Assembly (NCBI GenBank): GCA_963703335.1
Contig: OY969812.1
Location: 248,001 to 312,000 of the forward strand
Source of the DNA: VRUE01 sp963703335
GTDB lineage: Bacteria; Actinomycetota; Thermoleophilia; Solirubrobacterales; 70-9
DNA length: 64,000 nt
Direction: 5' to 3'
The position numbers and the translations under genes were made by a program. Shown piece after piece: positions 19,078 through 27,304 of the stretch. The first letter of the stretch is position 1. Each line of letters starts with the position of its first letter. Under the pieces are notes generated by a model that did no database searches, had not been told where the DNA came from, and saw only the letters and a program-made list of their open reading frames with translations.

Positions 19078-19708
19078 TGAGCACTTCCATAGCGGCCGAT
19101 TGTGGGACCTTGCGAGAGGCGAGTAGGACGGCGAGGTGGTAGAGCAGATCGGCGGCCTCTTCGGCGACACGCTCATCCGTCTCTTCGCGGGCGGCGCGCA
19201 CGACCTCCTCGGCCTCCTCCTCGACCTTCTCTCCGATCAGCTTCGGGTTGTCGAGCAGCTCGACGGTGTAGCTGCCCTCGGGCCGCTCGCCGGCGCGGCT
19301 GCGCAGCGTCCGCTCCAGCGTCGCCAGCGCCTCGTGCGCGACCGGCGCCGGCTCTCCCATCACCGCAGGGGCGTCCACCTCGGTCGATGCCGAACCACCA
19401 AGCTCGCGGTAAAAGCAGCTGCGCTCGCCCGTGTGGCAGGCCGGCCCCGTTGGCTCGACCAGCGCAACCAGGGCATCGCCATCGCAGTCGTAGCGCAGCT
19501 GACGCAGCTTCAGCACGTTTCCCGAGGTTTCCCCCTTACGCCAGATCTCCTCCCGGGAGCGACTGTAGAAATGCAGATCCCCGGTCTCCACCGTCAGCCG
19601 CAACGACTCCGCGTTGGCATAAGCAAGCGTCAGCACCTCACCGGTGGCGTGGTCTTGCGCCACCACCGGCACAAGGCCGCTCTCGTCGAATTTCACTTGC
19701 TCGAGCAT
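19061..19708 (-). CDS. hisIE: Bifunctional phosphoribosyl-AMP cyclohydrolase / phosphoribosyl-ATP pyrophosphatase
   Basis: 215 residues. The N-terminal HisI half has the zinc residues in YDCDGDALVALVEPTGPACH and TGERSCFYREL. The C-terminal HisE half (EALATLERTLRSR, then GEKVEEEAEEVVRAAREE) is an all-helical pyrophosphatase. Together they catalyse steps 2 and 3 of histidine synthesis. It is the first gene of the tryptophan operon and overlaps trpE by 17 bases, linking histidine and tryptophan synthesis, which share PRPP. Confidence 0.95.
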   Translation of the reverse strand: MLEQVKFDESGLVPVVAQDHATGEVLTLAYANAESLRLTVETGDLHFYSRSREEIWRKGETSGNVLKLRQLRYDCDGDALVALVEPTGPACHTGERSCFYRELGGSASTEVDAPAVMGEPAPVAHEALATLERTLRSRAGERPEGSYTVELLDNPKLIGEKVEEEAEEVVRAAREETDERVAEEAADLLYHLAVLLASRKVPQSAAMEVLNGRRR

Positions 19709-19733
19709 CGGCCAATCGTAGTCAGCCCACCGG

Positions 19734-19850
19734 GGTGCAACGTTTTACGGCTCCCCCAGATCCACAACGCGTTGCACCTCGTCCGACCTCGGAGTGCGGT
19801 GAGACGGTGCAACGTTTTTCGGTTTCCCAGGAGCCGAAAAACGTTGCACC
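19734..19850. repeat. Four-lobed inverted-repeat cluster between hisIE and era
   Basis: The unit GGTGCAACG occurs at 19734-19742 and 19806-19814, and its complement CGTTGCACC at 19770-19778 and 19842-19850. Units 3 and 4 form a perfect 17-base-arm hairpin (GGTGCAACGTTTTTCGG, 11-base loop). Units 1 and 4 also pair over about 21 bases through CGGCTCC. It lies upstream of the hisIE-trp operon and 16 bases after the era stop. It may be an era-operon terminator, an operator for the amino-acid operon, or a repeat element. Confidence 0.85.
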
Positions 19851-19865
19851 GGTTGCTGGGGCGAG

Positions 19866-20759
19866 CTATTCGATTCCGAGCCGATCGAGCAGGTCGTCGT
19901 CGCGGCGCCAGTGGCTGCGGACGCGGACCTTGAGATCGAGGTGGATCTTGGCGTCGAGCTCGGCTTCGAGTGAGCGGCGGGCGGCACTGCCGATCTCACC
20001 GATCTTGTTCCCGCCCTTGCCGATCAGGATGCCCTTCTGCGACTCGGTCTCGGCCCAGATCTCGGCGCTGACGGTAATGAGGCCATCGTCGCGCTCGCCG
20101 ACTTCCTTGACCGCGACCTCGACCGAGTGGGGAATCTCCTCGCGGGTGCGGTTGAGGACCTGCTCGCGGATCAGCTCCGCGAGCAGCAGCTCGCTCGACT
20201 GGTCGCTGTGGTCCTGCGGCGGATAGAGGTAGGGCCCCTCGGGCATCAACTCGCCGAGCCGCTCGACCAGGGCCTCGAGCCCTTCGCCGTTGCGGGCGCT
20301 GATCGGGAAGACCTCGTCGACTCCCTCGATCTCGGCGGCCTCGGCGAGGACCGGGACCAGCTCGTTGGGGCCGAGGCGGTCGACCTTATTGACCGCGCAG
20401 ATCGTCGGCAGCTTGGTGCTGGCACCGATCAAGGCGCGGGCGATGAAGCGGTCGCCCGGCCCCACGCCCTCCTCGCCGTTGATCACGATCAGGGCCAGGT
20501 CGGAATCGGCCAGCTCGCGCTCGACCCGCTTCTGCATGCGCTCTGTGAGCACATCGCGGGGCCGCTGCACCCCCGGCAGGTCGACGAGCACCAGCTGGCG
20601 CTCGGCCTCGACGTCGGTGTGGATTCCGCGGATCGCCCGCCGCGTCGTCTGCGGTCGCATCGAGACGATCGCAACGTGGCTGCCGACGATCTCATTGACC
20701 AGGGTCGACTTGCCGACGTTGGGCCGGCCCGCGAGGCCGATGAAGCCGGAGCGGCTCAC
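19866..20759 (-). CDS. era: GTPase Era
   Basis: 297 residues. G1 is GRPNVGKSTLVNEIVG, G3 is DLPGVQ, G4 is NKVD, and a C-terminal KH domain carries ILIGKGGNKIGEIGSAAR. Era helps assemble the 30S ribosomal subunit near the 3' end of 16S rRNA. The GTG start overlaps the ybeY stop. It forms the usual phoH-ybeY-era cluster. Confidence 0.97.
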   Translation of the reverse strand: MSRSGFIGLAGRPNVGKSTLVNEIVGSHVAIVSMRPQTTRRAIRGIHTDVEAERQLVLVDLPGVQRPRDVLTERMQKRVERELADSDLALIVINGEEGVGPGDRFIARALIGASTKLPTICAVNKVDRLGPNELVPVLAEAAEIEGVDEVFPISARNGEGLEALVERLGELMPEGPYLYPPQDHSDQSSELLLAELIREQVLNRTREEIPHSVEVAVKEVGERDDGLITVSAEIWAETESQKGILIGKGGNKIGEIGSAARRSLEAELDAKIHLDLKVRVRSHWRRDDDLLDRLGIE

Positions 20760-21121
20760 GGAAGCTTCTCCAGCACGCTGGCCTGAAGGGTGAGCATCTC
20801 GCCGGCGTCGGTCTCGTGGTCGTAGCCGCAGAGGTGGAGGACACCGTGGACCGCCGCCTCGGTGACATCGGAGCAGTGCTCGGGACAGATCGCGACGTCG
20901 CCGAGCTCACGCGGGCCGATGGTTGGCTCGGCGCCGTCAATCGGGAATGCGAGCACGTCGGTGGGCACGTCCTTGCCACGGTGCTCACGATTCAGTGCCT
21001 GGATGCGCGCTGCATCGACCAGCTCGATCGCAAGGTGCCCGTCCCCTACACCAGCTGCTGCCAGGGCAGCCGTCACCGGCTCGCGCAGCTCGGCCGGCAC
21101 GTCGGAGAGGTCGACGCTCAA
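20756..21121 (-). CDS. ybeY: Endoribonuclease YbeY
   Basis: 121 residues with the zinc motif HGVLHLCGYDHETDAGEM (three His). It matures 16S rRNA and takes part in ribosome quality control. The TTG start overlaps the phoH stop (TTGA), and its stop overlaps era, so translation is coupled. Confidence 0.95.
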   Translation of the reverse strand: MSVDLSDVPAELREPVTAALAAAGVGDGHLAIELVDAARIQALNREHRGKDVPTDVLAFPIDGAEPTIGPRELGDVAICPEHCSDVTEAAVHGVLHLCGYDHETDAGEMLTLQASVLEKLP

Positions 21122-22110
21122 GAGCGCGGCGTCGGCCCGTGTTCCGCCCGTGCCGCCCGCTCGCGGCTGCCGTGCTCGTCGTAGGCGGCGACGATTCGCT
21201 GGACCAGCTTGTGGCGGACGACGTCCTCGCCGCCAAAGTTGATGAAGGAGATGTCCCGCACCGATTCGAGGATGTCGCGCACGGCGACGAGCCCCGAGCG
21301 CTGGTCGGTGGGAAGGTCGATCTGAGTGACGTCGCCGGTGACGACCATGCGCGAGTTGAAGCCAAGCCGGGTGAGGAACATCTTCATCTGCTCGGGGCTG
21401 GTGTTCTGCGCCTCGTCGAGGATGACGAAGGAGTCGTTGAGGGTGCGGCCGCGCATGAAGGCCAGCGGCGCCACCTCGATCACGCCGCGCTCGAAGTAAC
21501 CGTTGACGCGGTCGGGGTCGAGCATGTCGAAGAGGGCGTCAAAAAGCGGCCGCAGGTAGGGATCGACCTTGGCCTGGATGTCGCCGGGCAGGAAACCAAG
21601 GCGCTCGCCCGCCTCAACTGCCGGGCGGGTGAGGATGATCCGCTGCACCTGCCGTTCGGCCAGCGCTGCCGCAGCCATCGCCACCGCGAGGAAAGTCTTG
21701 CCGGTACCGGCGGGACCGATGCCGAAGGTGATCGTGTGGTCGCGGATCGAATCGACATAGCGCTTCTGGTTGAGCGTCTTCGGCGCCACCTTGGTGTTGC
21801 GGTGGCGCCAAACGACGTCCTCGAGGATCTCGGCCGGGCTCTCGTCCGCATCAAGCGCCCCGGTGACCGCTTCGATCGTCCCTGGCGCAACTTCGTGGCC
21901 TTGCTCGATCAACTCGACCAGCTCGTCGACAACAGTCGCCGCGGTCTGCACGTCGGCCGGTTCGCCATCGAGAGTGAGGACGTTGCCGCGCAGGTGGAAG
22001 TCGCAGTCGAGGTGACCACGCAGCGCCCGCAGCACAGCATCCTCGGAGCCCGCCAGCTCGGCGGCGACCGTGTTGTCGAGAGTCAGCTGCCTACGCGCCA
22101 AGCCGCTCAC
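21118..22110 (-). CDS. PhoH-like ATPase
   Basis: About 330 residues. Walker A is GIGPAGTGKTFLAVAMAAAA, Walker B is DSFVILDEAQNTS, and an N-terminal KH-like segment precedes them. The start is uncertain because the open frame to 22137 overlaps the end of the upstream yqeY gene by 47 bases; I chose the GTG at 22110. PhoH proteins next to YbeY are thought to act in RNA metabolism. Confidence 0.93.
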   Translation of the reverse strand: MSGLARRQLTLDNTVAAELAGSEDAVLRALRGHLDCDFHLRGNVLTLDGEPADVQTAATVVDELVELIEQGHEVAPGTIEAVTGALDADESPAEILEDVVWRHRNTKVAPKTLNQKRYVDSIRDHTITFGIGPAGTGKTFLAVAMAAAALAERQVQRIILTRPAVEAGERLGFLPGDIQAKVDPYLRPLFDALFDMLDPDRVNGYFERGVIEVAPLAFMRGRTLNDSFVILDEAQNTSPEQMKMFLTRLGFNSRMVVTGDVTQIDLPTDQRSGLVAVRDILESVRDISFINFGGEDVVRHKLVQRIVAAYDEHGSRERAARAEHGPTPRS

Positions 22111-22522
22111 GCACCGCTGCGCTGACCCGCTTACCATCGGCCCGGCCGCCGACCTTGGGCATCAACGCGGACATCACTTGGCCCATCTGCTTCTGCTCGC
22201 TGGCGCCGGTCTCGCTGACCGCCGCGTCGACCAACGCCGCCAGCTCCTCGTCGGAGAGCTGCTGCGGCAGGTAGGCCTCGATCAGCTCCGCCTCAAAGTG
22301 CTCGTCCTTTGCCTGCTCCGTGCGACCCGCCTCGTCGTAAGCCTCGGCAGCTTCGAGCCGCTTCTTGCGCTCGCGCTGCAATACCGCGACCTCGTCGCCA
22401 TCACCCAGCTTGGCGTCCTTCTGCAGCGCGTCGACAACCATCCGCAGAGCTCCCGCGCGCCCTCGGTCGCCCGCCTTCATCGCGGTTCGCACGTCCGCCT
22501 GCACCTGCTCGAGAACGCTCAT
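22091..22522 (-). CDS. GatB/YqeY domain protein
   Basis: 143 residues, MSVLEQVQADVRTAMKAGDR, then RMVVDALQKDAKLG and EAYLPQQLSDEELAALVDAA, which match the YqeY family related to the tail of the GatB amidotransferase subunit. It may bind tRNA or act on aminoacyl-tRNA; the role of the free-standing protein is not settled. It lies directly upstream of phoH. Confidence 0.9.
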   Translation of the reverse strand: MSVLEQVQADVRTAMKAGDRGRAGALRMVVDALQKDAKLGDGDEVAVLQRERKKRLEAAEAYDEAGRTEQAKDEHFEAELIEAYLPQQLSDEELAALVDAAVSETGASEQKQMGQVMSALMPKVGGRADGKRVSAAVRERLGA

Positions 22523-22527
22523 CCGGT

Positions 22528-22932
22528 CTAAGGGTAGTCGGCGGCGTCAGGCGCCACCGCGAGGCCCTTGGAGACCAGGTCGGCGATGTCGGTGCTGACC
22601 AGAGTCCAACCGTGGCGACGGGCCGCCGCGACGTAGGCGGCGTCGTAGGCAGTGAGCTGGTGCTCGGCTGCGATCTCGAGGGCGGACTCGAGCAGGTCAG
22701 ACTCGACCGCGATCAGGTTCTCGCCGCATCGTCTTTCGATCAGTTTCAGCAGAAAGCGCCCCTCTCGTTGCCGCCCCTTCTTGGGACCCATGACGTTGGC
22801 CACCTCGTAGAACGTCAGGTCGAGCGCGGCCAGCGATTGCTCGATCTCGGCCACGAATGCGTGCGCCGCGGCGTGGTACCTGTCGTCAGGGTCGGAGATC
22901 GCGACCCAGACGCCGGCGTCGAGAAGGTGCAT
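22528..22932 (-). CDS. VapC-like PIN-domain ribonuclease toxin
   Basis: 134 residues starting MHLLDAGVWVAISDPDDRYH. Conserved acidic residues are the Asp in LLDAGV, the Glu in FYEVANV, the Asp in AYDAAYVAAA and the Asp in STDIADL, as expected for a metal-dependent RNase. It starts 1 base after the antitoxin stop, forming a type II toxin-antitoxin pair in an otherwise housekeeping region. Confidence 0.88.
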   Translation of the reverse strand: MHLLDAGVWVAISDPDDRYHAAAHAFVAEIEQSLAALDLTFYEVANVMGPKKGRQREGRFLLKLIERRCGENLIAVESDLLESALEIAAEHQLTAYDAAYVAAARRHGWTLVSTDIADLVSKGLAVAPDAADYP

Positions 22933-22933
22933 C

Positions 22934-23170
22934 TCAGTGGGATTCGCGGTCTTCACGGATCAGCCGGGCGGCATCGCCACCCATCCCTCCGCGCACGGTG
23001 GCCTTGTCCAGGAGCTCCGCGAGCTCCTGGCGCTGCTGGATCTGATCGGCCTTCATCTCCCGCTCGGCCAAGCGACGCAAGTAGCCGCTGCGGGTCTCCT
23101 GATTGGCTTTAGCCTGAGCATCGATGCGCTCCAGCAGGTCATCGGGGATCGAGATCATCACCTTCGCCAC
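22934..23170 (-). CDS. Ribbon-helix-helix antitoxin (VapB-like)
   Basis: 78 residues from the GTG at 23170: VAKVMISIPDDLLERIDAQ, then SGYLRRLAEREM. The first strand and two helices match ribbon-helix-helix antitoxins that bind their own promoter and neutralise the toxin. The much longer open frame upstream overlaps murI and is not coding. An AT-rich stretch (tatatacggtatt) just upstream is a likely promoter. Confidence 0.85.
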   Translation of the reverse strand: MAKVMISIPDDLLERIDAQAKANQETRSGYLRRLAEREMKADQIQQRQELAELLDKATVRGGMGGDAARLIREDRESH

Positions 23171-23289
23171 AGGGTGAGTATATACGGTATTGCTGAGAGC
23201 TGTTGTCGTCATGGCTCTCAGGCTTGCAGGCGGCGACGCACGCGTGGGGTCGCATGCGTGTCGAAACCGAGAAATCAGCCGCACACAAC

Positions 23290-24087
23290 TCAACCGTCTG
23301 CGGAGATATCGACCCGCCCGACGTTGCCCAGCGGCATCTGCAGGAAGCGGGTGCCGAGAGCGCGGAATGAGTCGACGTCGCCCGTACAGAGGAAGCGATA
23401 GGAACCCTCGCCGTCGGGCGTTCGAGCCAGCCCTCCGCGCTCCAGGGTCCGTTGCGCAGCTGCGGCAACGGCGTGCCCCCCGCTGACCAGGCGCACGTCG
23501 CGGCCGAGGATGCGCTGCAGCATCGGAGCGACCAGCGGGTAGTGGGTGCAGCCGAGGATCAGGGTGTCGACCTCGGCGCGGTTGAGCGGTGCGCAATATG
23601 CGCGGGCCATCTCGAGCACACTCTCGTCGAAGGGCGAGCCGTCTTGGATGAACGGCGCCAGGTCCGGGGCCTCCACTTCGGTCACCTCGAGCGCCCGCCC
23701 CTGCCCTTCGAGCGCGCGGCGGTAGGACCCACTCTCAACCGTGTTCGGCGTCGCCAGCACTCCGACCTTGCCGCTGTCGGTGATCGCGGCGGCAATCTCC
23801 GCCTGAGGCTCGACCACGGGGACGACCTCCACCCCGCGCTCGCTCGCAACCTCTCGCGCCACCTCCTCACCGATCGCCGTCGCCGTGTTGCAGGCAATTA
23901 CCAGGAGCTTGGCCCGGCCACCCAAAAGCATCTCCGCGATCGAGCGAATCCGCGCCCTCAGATCAGCCGGGTCCTTGGTCCCGTACGGAAACCAAGCTGT
24001 GTCACCCAGATAGACGAAGTCCTCCTCGGGCAGCGAGACAAGGCACTCGTGCAGAACCGTGAGGCCGCCAACCCCCGAATCAAACAT
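23290..24087 (-). CDS. murI: Glutamate racemase
   Basis: 265 residues beginning MFDSGVGGLTVLHECL. The catalytic Cys pair lies in VIACNTATA and LILGCTHYPL. It makes D-glutamate for peptidoglycan. Family members usually have a few residues before FDSGVGG, and the preceding in-frame codons read LPIA; a CTG start at 24099 is possible, as no ATG, GTG or TTG lies upstream before a stop. Confidence 0.95.
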   Translation of the reverse strand: MFDSGVGGLTVLHECLVSLPEEDFVYLGDTAWFPYGTKDPADLRARIRSIAEMLLGGRAKLLVIACNTATAIGEEVAREVASERGVEVVPVVEPQAEIAAAITDSGKVGVLATPNTVESGSYRRALEGQGRALEVTEVEAPDLAPFIQDGSPFDESVLEMARAYCAPLNRAEVDTLILGCTHYPLVAPMLQRILGRDVRLVSGGHAVAAAAQRTLERGGLARTPDGEGSYRFLCTGDVDSFRALGTRFLQMPLGNVGRVDISADG

Positions 24088-24150
24088 CGCGATCGGCAGC
24101 GAGGCGTCGAGTGTGCTCCCGGTGGCAGCCAGGTCCGTCAGGGCGCCGCT

Positions 24151-24636
24151 CTAGAGGAACGGCTTGTAGGTCATGAAGAAGACCGTGACGACGACGATCA
24201 AGCCGGCGAGGGACCCAACTTTGCTGAGGCGTTCGGAGATAGCGGTGAATTCCGGCCCGAACTCGTCGCCCTTCTCCAGGTCACGTTCAGCAAGCTCCCG
24301 CGCGCGCTTGGTCTGCGGACGAAAGAACCCGTGCTGGAGTCCGAAGAGCACGATGATCGCGAGGAAGCCGATGCTGACGAAAACGTCACTCGTCTCCCAC
24401 GGTCCATCAGCCAGCAAGTAGACACCTGCCAACAGCAGCACGATCATCCCGGGCTGCACGAGATACCGATCTATCTTCTGAATTCCCGCCAGAACCGCCG
24501 GTGTCGCCCGCGGGAATTGGGGCGTCACCGAAAAGAAGAACGCGTAGCCAAAGGTCGGCCCGAACGCGAGCACCACTGCGAGGATGTGCAGGAACAGGGC
24601 GAACTTGTACCCCGGATCAACGATCGTCGCCAGCAT
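24151..24636 (-). CDS. DUF2269-like integral membrane protein
   Basis: 161 residues with four hydrophobic segments (KFALFLHILAVVLAFGPTF, MIVLLLAGVYLLADG, GFLAIIVLFGLQHGFF, LAGLIVVVTVFFMTY). The first helix with its His resembles the DUF2269 family of predicted membrane proteins. Function unknown. It lies 63 bases upstream of murI on the same strand. Confidence 0.7.
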   Translation of the reverse strand: MLATIVDPGYKFALFLHILAVVLAFGPTFGYAFFFSVTPQFPRATPAVLAGIQKIDRYLVQPGMIVLLLAGVYLLADGPWETSDVFVSIGFLAIIVLFGLQHGFFRPQTKRARELAERDLEKGDEFGPEFTAISERLSKVGSLAGLIVVVTVFFMTYKPFL

Positions 24637-24679
24637 CGCCCGGGAACCATATTCGACATCACGGCAGAACCCCGAGTTC

Positions 24680-24710
24680 GTCTCAACCCACCTATATCGC
24701 GGGCTGAGAC
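24680..24710. terminator. Hairpin after prmA, possible terminator
   Basis: GTCTCAACCC and GGGCTGAGAC pair over 10 bases with one mismatch around an 11-base AT-rich loop. It lies 4 bases past the prmA stop. No U-tract follows, so it would not be a classical intrinsic terminator. Confidence 0.4.
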
Positions 24711-24714
24711 GGAC

Positions 24715-25593
24715 TCAGCGGCGGCGCAGGAGCATTGCGGCCCAGTCGCCGTCGAGGCGACGGTCGGCCTCCGACAGCCCCCAGGGCGCGAAGACGGCCG
24801 CCGTCTCATCGAGCTCCCCCGGTAGCAAGCCGGAGAGGACGAAGGTTGAGGGAGTCGGGGGAGGACTCGTCGGAGCAACAGCGGGGAGGCTCCGTCGAGC
24901 CCTCCCCCGACTCCCTCCATCGCTCATCTGCTTCGCCATCACCCTGAGAACAGGTGCAGTCATGTTGGCCACGACAGTTGAACCGAGCTCCGGAAGTCCC
25001 TCGCGGAGGTTGCGGCGTTCGAGCGTGAGCGTGACCCCGTTCGCGGCGGCGTTTGCCGCGGCAGCCTCGATCGAGGGCTCCTCGTGGTCGTAGCCGCTCA
25101 CCGGGTCCCAGCCGAACTTCGCTGCCGCAATCGCCAGGACGCCCGAGCCGGTACCGAGGTCGGTCAGGGCTCCCCTTGCCTCGCCCGCCTCGGCCAGCTC
25201 CAGCAGGAACTCCAGACAAAGCCTCGTCGTCGGGTGGGCGCCGGTGCCAAAGGCGCGGCCGGGGTCGACGACGAGGTCGATGGTGCCCTCGCGCGGCTCC
25301 TCCCAGGAGGGGCGCAGCCAGAGCCGCTCACCGACCAGGAGCGGTTTGTGGAAGTCCTGCCAGCGGTCGGCCCAATCGTCGGGGACCTCGGTGGCGACCA
25401 CCTCGACCAGACCGTCACCGGCGGCGACCTCGATCTCGCCGAGCTCGGGTAGCTCTCCCTCGCCGCCGTAGATTGCGTACTCGACGTAGTCCGGCCCGCG
25501 CTCCTCCTCGACGCCATTCGGCGCCAACACGGTCAGCTCGGCAAGGACGATCTCAGCCTGCTCAGGCGCGCAACGGACGGCGAGGCGGATCAA
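24715..25593 (-). CDS. prmA: Ribosomal protein L11 methyltransferase, interrupted in frame by a palindromic element
   Basis: 292 residues. An N-terminal L11-recognition region (VRCAPEQAEIVLAELTVLAP) precedes the methyltransferase core with LTDLGTGSGVLAIAAAKFG and the catalytic loop VANMTAPVL. It trimethylates L11. Between RVMAKQMS and TFVLSGLLPGELDE there is an extra stretch (DGGSRGRARRSLPAV and onward, Ser/Pro/Arg-rich) exactly where a 70-base palindrome lies; the enzyme stays in frame. The TTG start overlaps the dnaJ stop. Confidence 0.92.
   Translation of the reverse strand: MIRLAVRCAPEQAEIVLAELTVLAPNGVEEERGPDYVEYAIYGGEGELPELGEIEVAAGDGLVEVVATEVPDDWADRWQDFHKPLLVGERLWLRPSWEEPREGTIDLVVDPGRAFGTGAHPTTRLCLEFLLELAEAGEARGALTDLGTGSGVLAIAAAKFGWDPVSGYDHEEPSIEAAAANAAANGVTLTLERRNLREGLPELGSTVVANMTAPVLRVMAKQMSDGGSRGRARRSLPAVAPTSPPPTPSTFVLSGLLPGELDETAAVFAPWGLSEADRRLDGDWAAMLLRRR
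24848..24917. repeat. Palindromic element, family 2, copy E, inside prmA
   Basis: 28-base arms with two mismatches (24848-24875 and 24890-24917) around the loop CAACAGCGGGGAGG. The loop, the flanking ACTCG.CGGAG and CTCCG..GAGCC, and both mispairs match copy D at trpA. The outermost 17 bases differ from copy D but are perfectly complementary to each other. prmA reads it from the opposite side to trpA, and neither reading contains a stop. Confidence 0.92.
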
Positions 25594-26264
25594 CCGAAAG
25601 CTCTGCGCATGCGGGAGAGAAAGCCCTCGTCGCCCTGCTCCGTACGCAGATTGCGCGCCTCGAGGGTCTCCTCGAGCTTTTCGGCGAGGTCGCGCTGCTC
25701 ATCGGAGAGGTCGCTGGGCACGATCACGTGGATGACGATGCGCAAATCGCCCGGAGGACCACCGTTGGCTCCCGGCAAGCCGTGACCGCGCAGGGCGAAT
25801 TGGGTGCCGTGCTGGACACCGGAAGGCAGCTCGATCTCGCGCTCGCCCTCGTGACTGGGGATCTTCACGCTGGCGCCGAGCATGGCCTGCACCGCCGATA
25901 TCTCCACGGCGTGGATCAAATCCTGGCCGCGCATCGGCCCACGCCGCACCTCGAAGCCGAAGGCGCCGCCGAAGACCGCACCGAAGAGGTCCTCGATCGA
26001 GCCGAAGCCGGCCGTGCCCCCGCCGGGCGGGAAGCCACCCGAGCGCAGGCCGTCCTGGCCGTAACGGTCATAGATTTGGCGCTGCTCGGGGTCTGAGAGG
26101 ACCTCGTAGGCCTCAGCCGCCGCCTTGAACTTCTTTTCGGCCTCTGGGTCGTGGGCGTTGACGTCGGGGTGAAGCTCGCGCGCGACCTTGCGAAAAGCTC
26201 GCTTCACCTCCACGTCGGAGGCGCCGCGCTCGACGCCGAGCAGCTCGTAGTAGTCCTGAGCCAT
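25590..26264 (-). CDS. dnaJ: DnaJ-type co-chaperone lacking the zinc finger
   Basis: 224 residues. The J domain has the HPD motif in ARELHPDVNAHDPE, then a Gly/Phe region (GGTAGFGSIEDLFGAVFGGA). The C-terminal substrate domain runs RGQDLIHAVEISAVQAMLGA straight to PSGVQHGTQFALRGHGLPG with none of the four CxxCxGxG zinc repeats, and the chain ends after one substrate domain. This is about 150 residues shorter than standard DnaJ. It stimulates DnaK ATPase. It lies 8 bases after hrcA and overlaps prmA. Confidence 0.93.
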   Translation of the reverse strand: MAQDYYELLGVERGASDVEVKRAFRKVARELHPDVNAHDPEAEKKFKAAAEAYEVLSDPEQRQIYDRYGQDGLRSGGFPPGGGTAGFGSIEDLFGAVFGGAFGFEVRRGPMRGQDLIHAVEISAVQAMLGASVKIPSHEGEREIELPSGVQHGTQFALRGHGLPGANGGPPGDLRIVIHVIVPSDLSDEQRDLAEKLEETLEARNLRTEQGDEGFLSRMRRAFG

Positions 26265-26272
26265 CGCGATCG

Positions 26273-27289
26273 TCAGCCGTCGTAGACCGTCTCGCAGTAG
26301 CGCGACAGCTCGCGAGCGGCGCCGCGGACCGAGGCGATCGCGGTCGCGTAGTCCATGCGCAGGGGCCCGACCACGCCAACCGCACCGAGGTTGCGGTGGG
26401 CGAGGCCGTAGTTAGCGCCGACGACGCTGACCGAACGCAGCTCCGGCCGGGGGTTCTCGCCGCCGATCCAGAGGAAGACGGAGCGCTGATCGAGGGCGGA
26501 GCGCAGCATCCCGAGCAGCGTCGCCCTCTCCTCCAGGGCGGTCATCAGCATGTCGGCCCGAGGCAGATCCGCCGAGTGCGCTTCGGAGAGCAGGCGGGAA
26601 GCGCCGTCCGTGTAGAGGGTGTCAGCCGATTCCTCGTTCTCAAGCTCGGTGAAGGCGGCTCCGAGTGTGGCAATGAACTCTGTCTCGACCGGTCCCAGCT
26701 CGGGGTCAGCCAACCGGCTGGCGATCATTCGCGCACCCAGGCCCATTCCCGACAGGGACTCGTTGAGGTAGCTCGAGGCCCACTCGACCAGCCCCGTATC
26801 GACCGGGCCGGGGAAATCGAAGACGCGCTTAGCGACGGCGCCGTTCGAAGCAATCGCTACCGCCATCACGCGCTGTGGCTGCAGGCGCAGCACCTCAACC
26901 CGGTGGATCGTCGCCTCGACAGTCTCCGGCGGTGCCGTCACCAGCGCCATCAAATCCGTGACCTGTGCCAGCGCGACCGTCGTCTCCCGCATCGCCGCAT
27001 CGATCTCCCGACGCAGCTCGAGCTCAACCGCACGCTCGGCCGGTGGCCCACCGGTCTCCATCATCGCGTCTACGTGCCGGCGGTAACCAATCTCGGTCGG
27101 CACTCGCCCAGCCGACGTATACGGATGAGTCAGGTAGCCAGCAGCCTCCAAAGCCGCCAACTCCGCCCGCACCGTGGAAGCCCCCCACTCAACCTCAGCC
27201 GCGATCTCCTTCGATGGCACGGGCGTGCCAGACGCCAAGTAGGCGTCGACAACAAGCTTCAGGATCAACTCCTGCCGAGCGGAAAGCAT
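26273..27289 (-). CDS. hrcA: Heat-inducible transcription repressor HrcA
   Basis: 338 residues from MLSARQELILKLVVDAYLAS, with the winged helix PVPSKEIAAEVEWGASTVRA and LTHPYTSAGRVPTEIGYRRH. The C-terminal effector domain ends in the usual GVVGPLRMDYATAIASV. It represses heat-shock genes until GroEL is titrated. The open frame to 27337 runs through the family 1 palindrome and is not the start. I saw no clear CIRCE operator just upstream. Confidence 0.96.
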   Translation of the reverse strand: MLSARQELILKLVVDAYLASGTPVPSKEIAAEVEWGASTVRAELAALEAAGYLTHPYTSAGRVPTEIGYRRHVDAMMETGGPPAERAVELELRREIDAAMRETTVALAQVTDLMALVTAPPETVEATIHRVEVLRLQPQRVMAVAIASNGAVAKRVFDFPGPVDTGLVEWASSYLNESLSGMGLGARMIASRLADPELGPVETEFIATLGAAFTELENEESADTLYTDGASRLLSEAHSADLPRADMLMTALEERATLLGMLRSALDQRSVFLWIGGENPRPELRSVSVVGANYGLAHRNLGAVGVVGPLRMDYATAIASVRGAARELSRYCETVYDG

Positions 27290-27304
27290 TCTCCGAAGTC
27301 TAAG

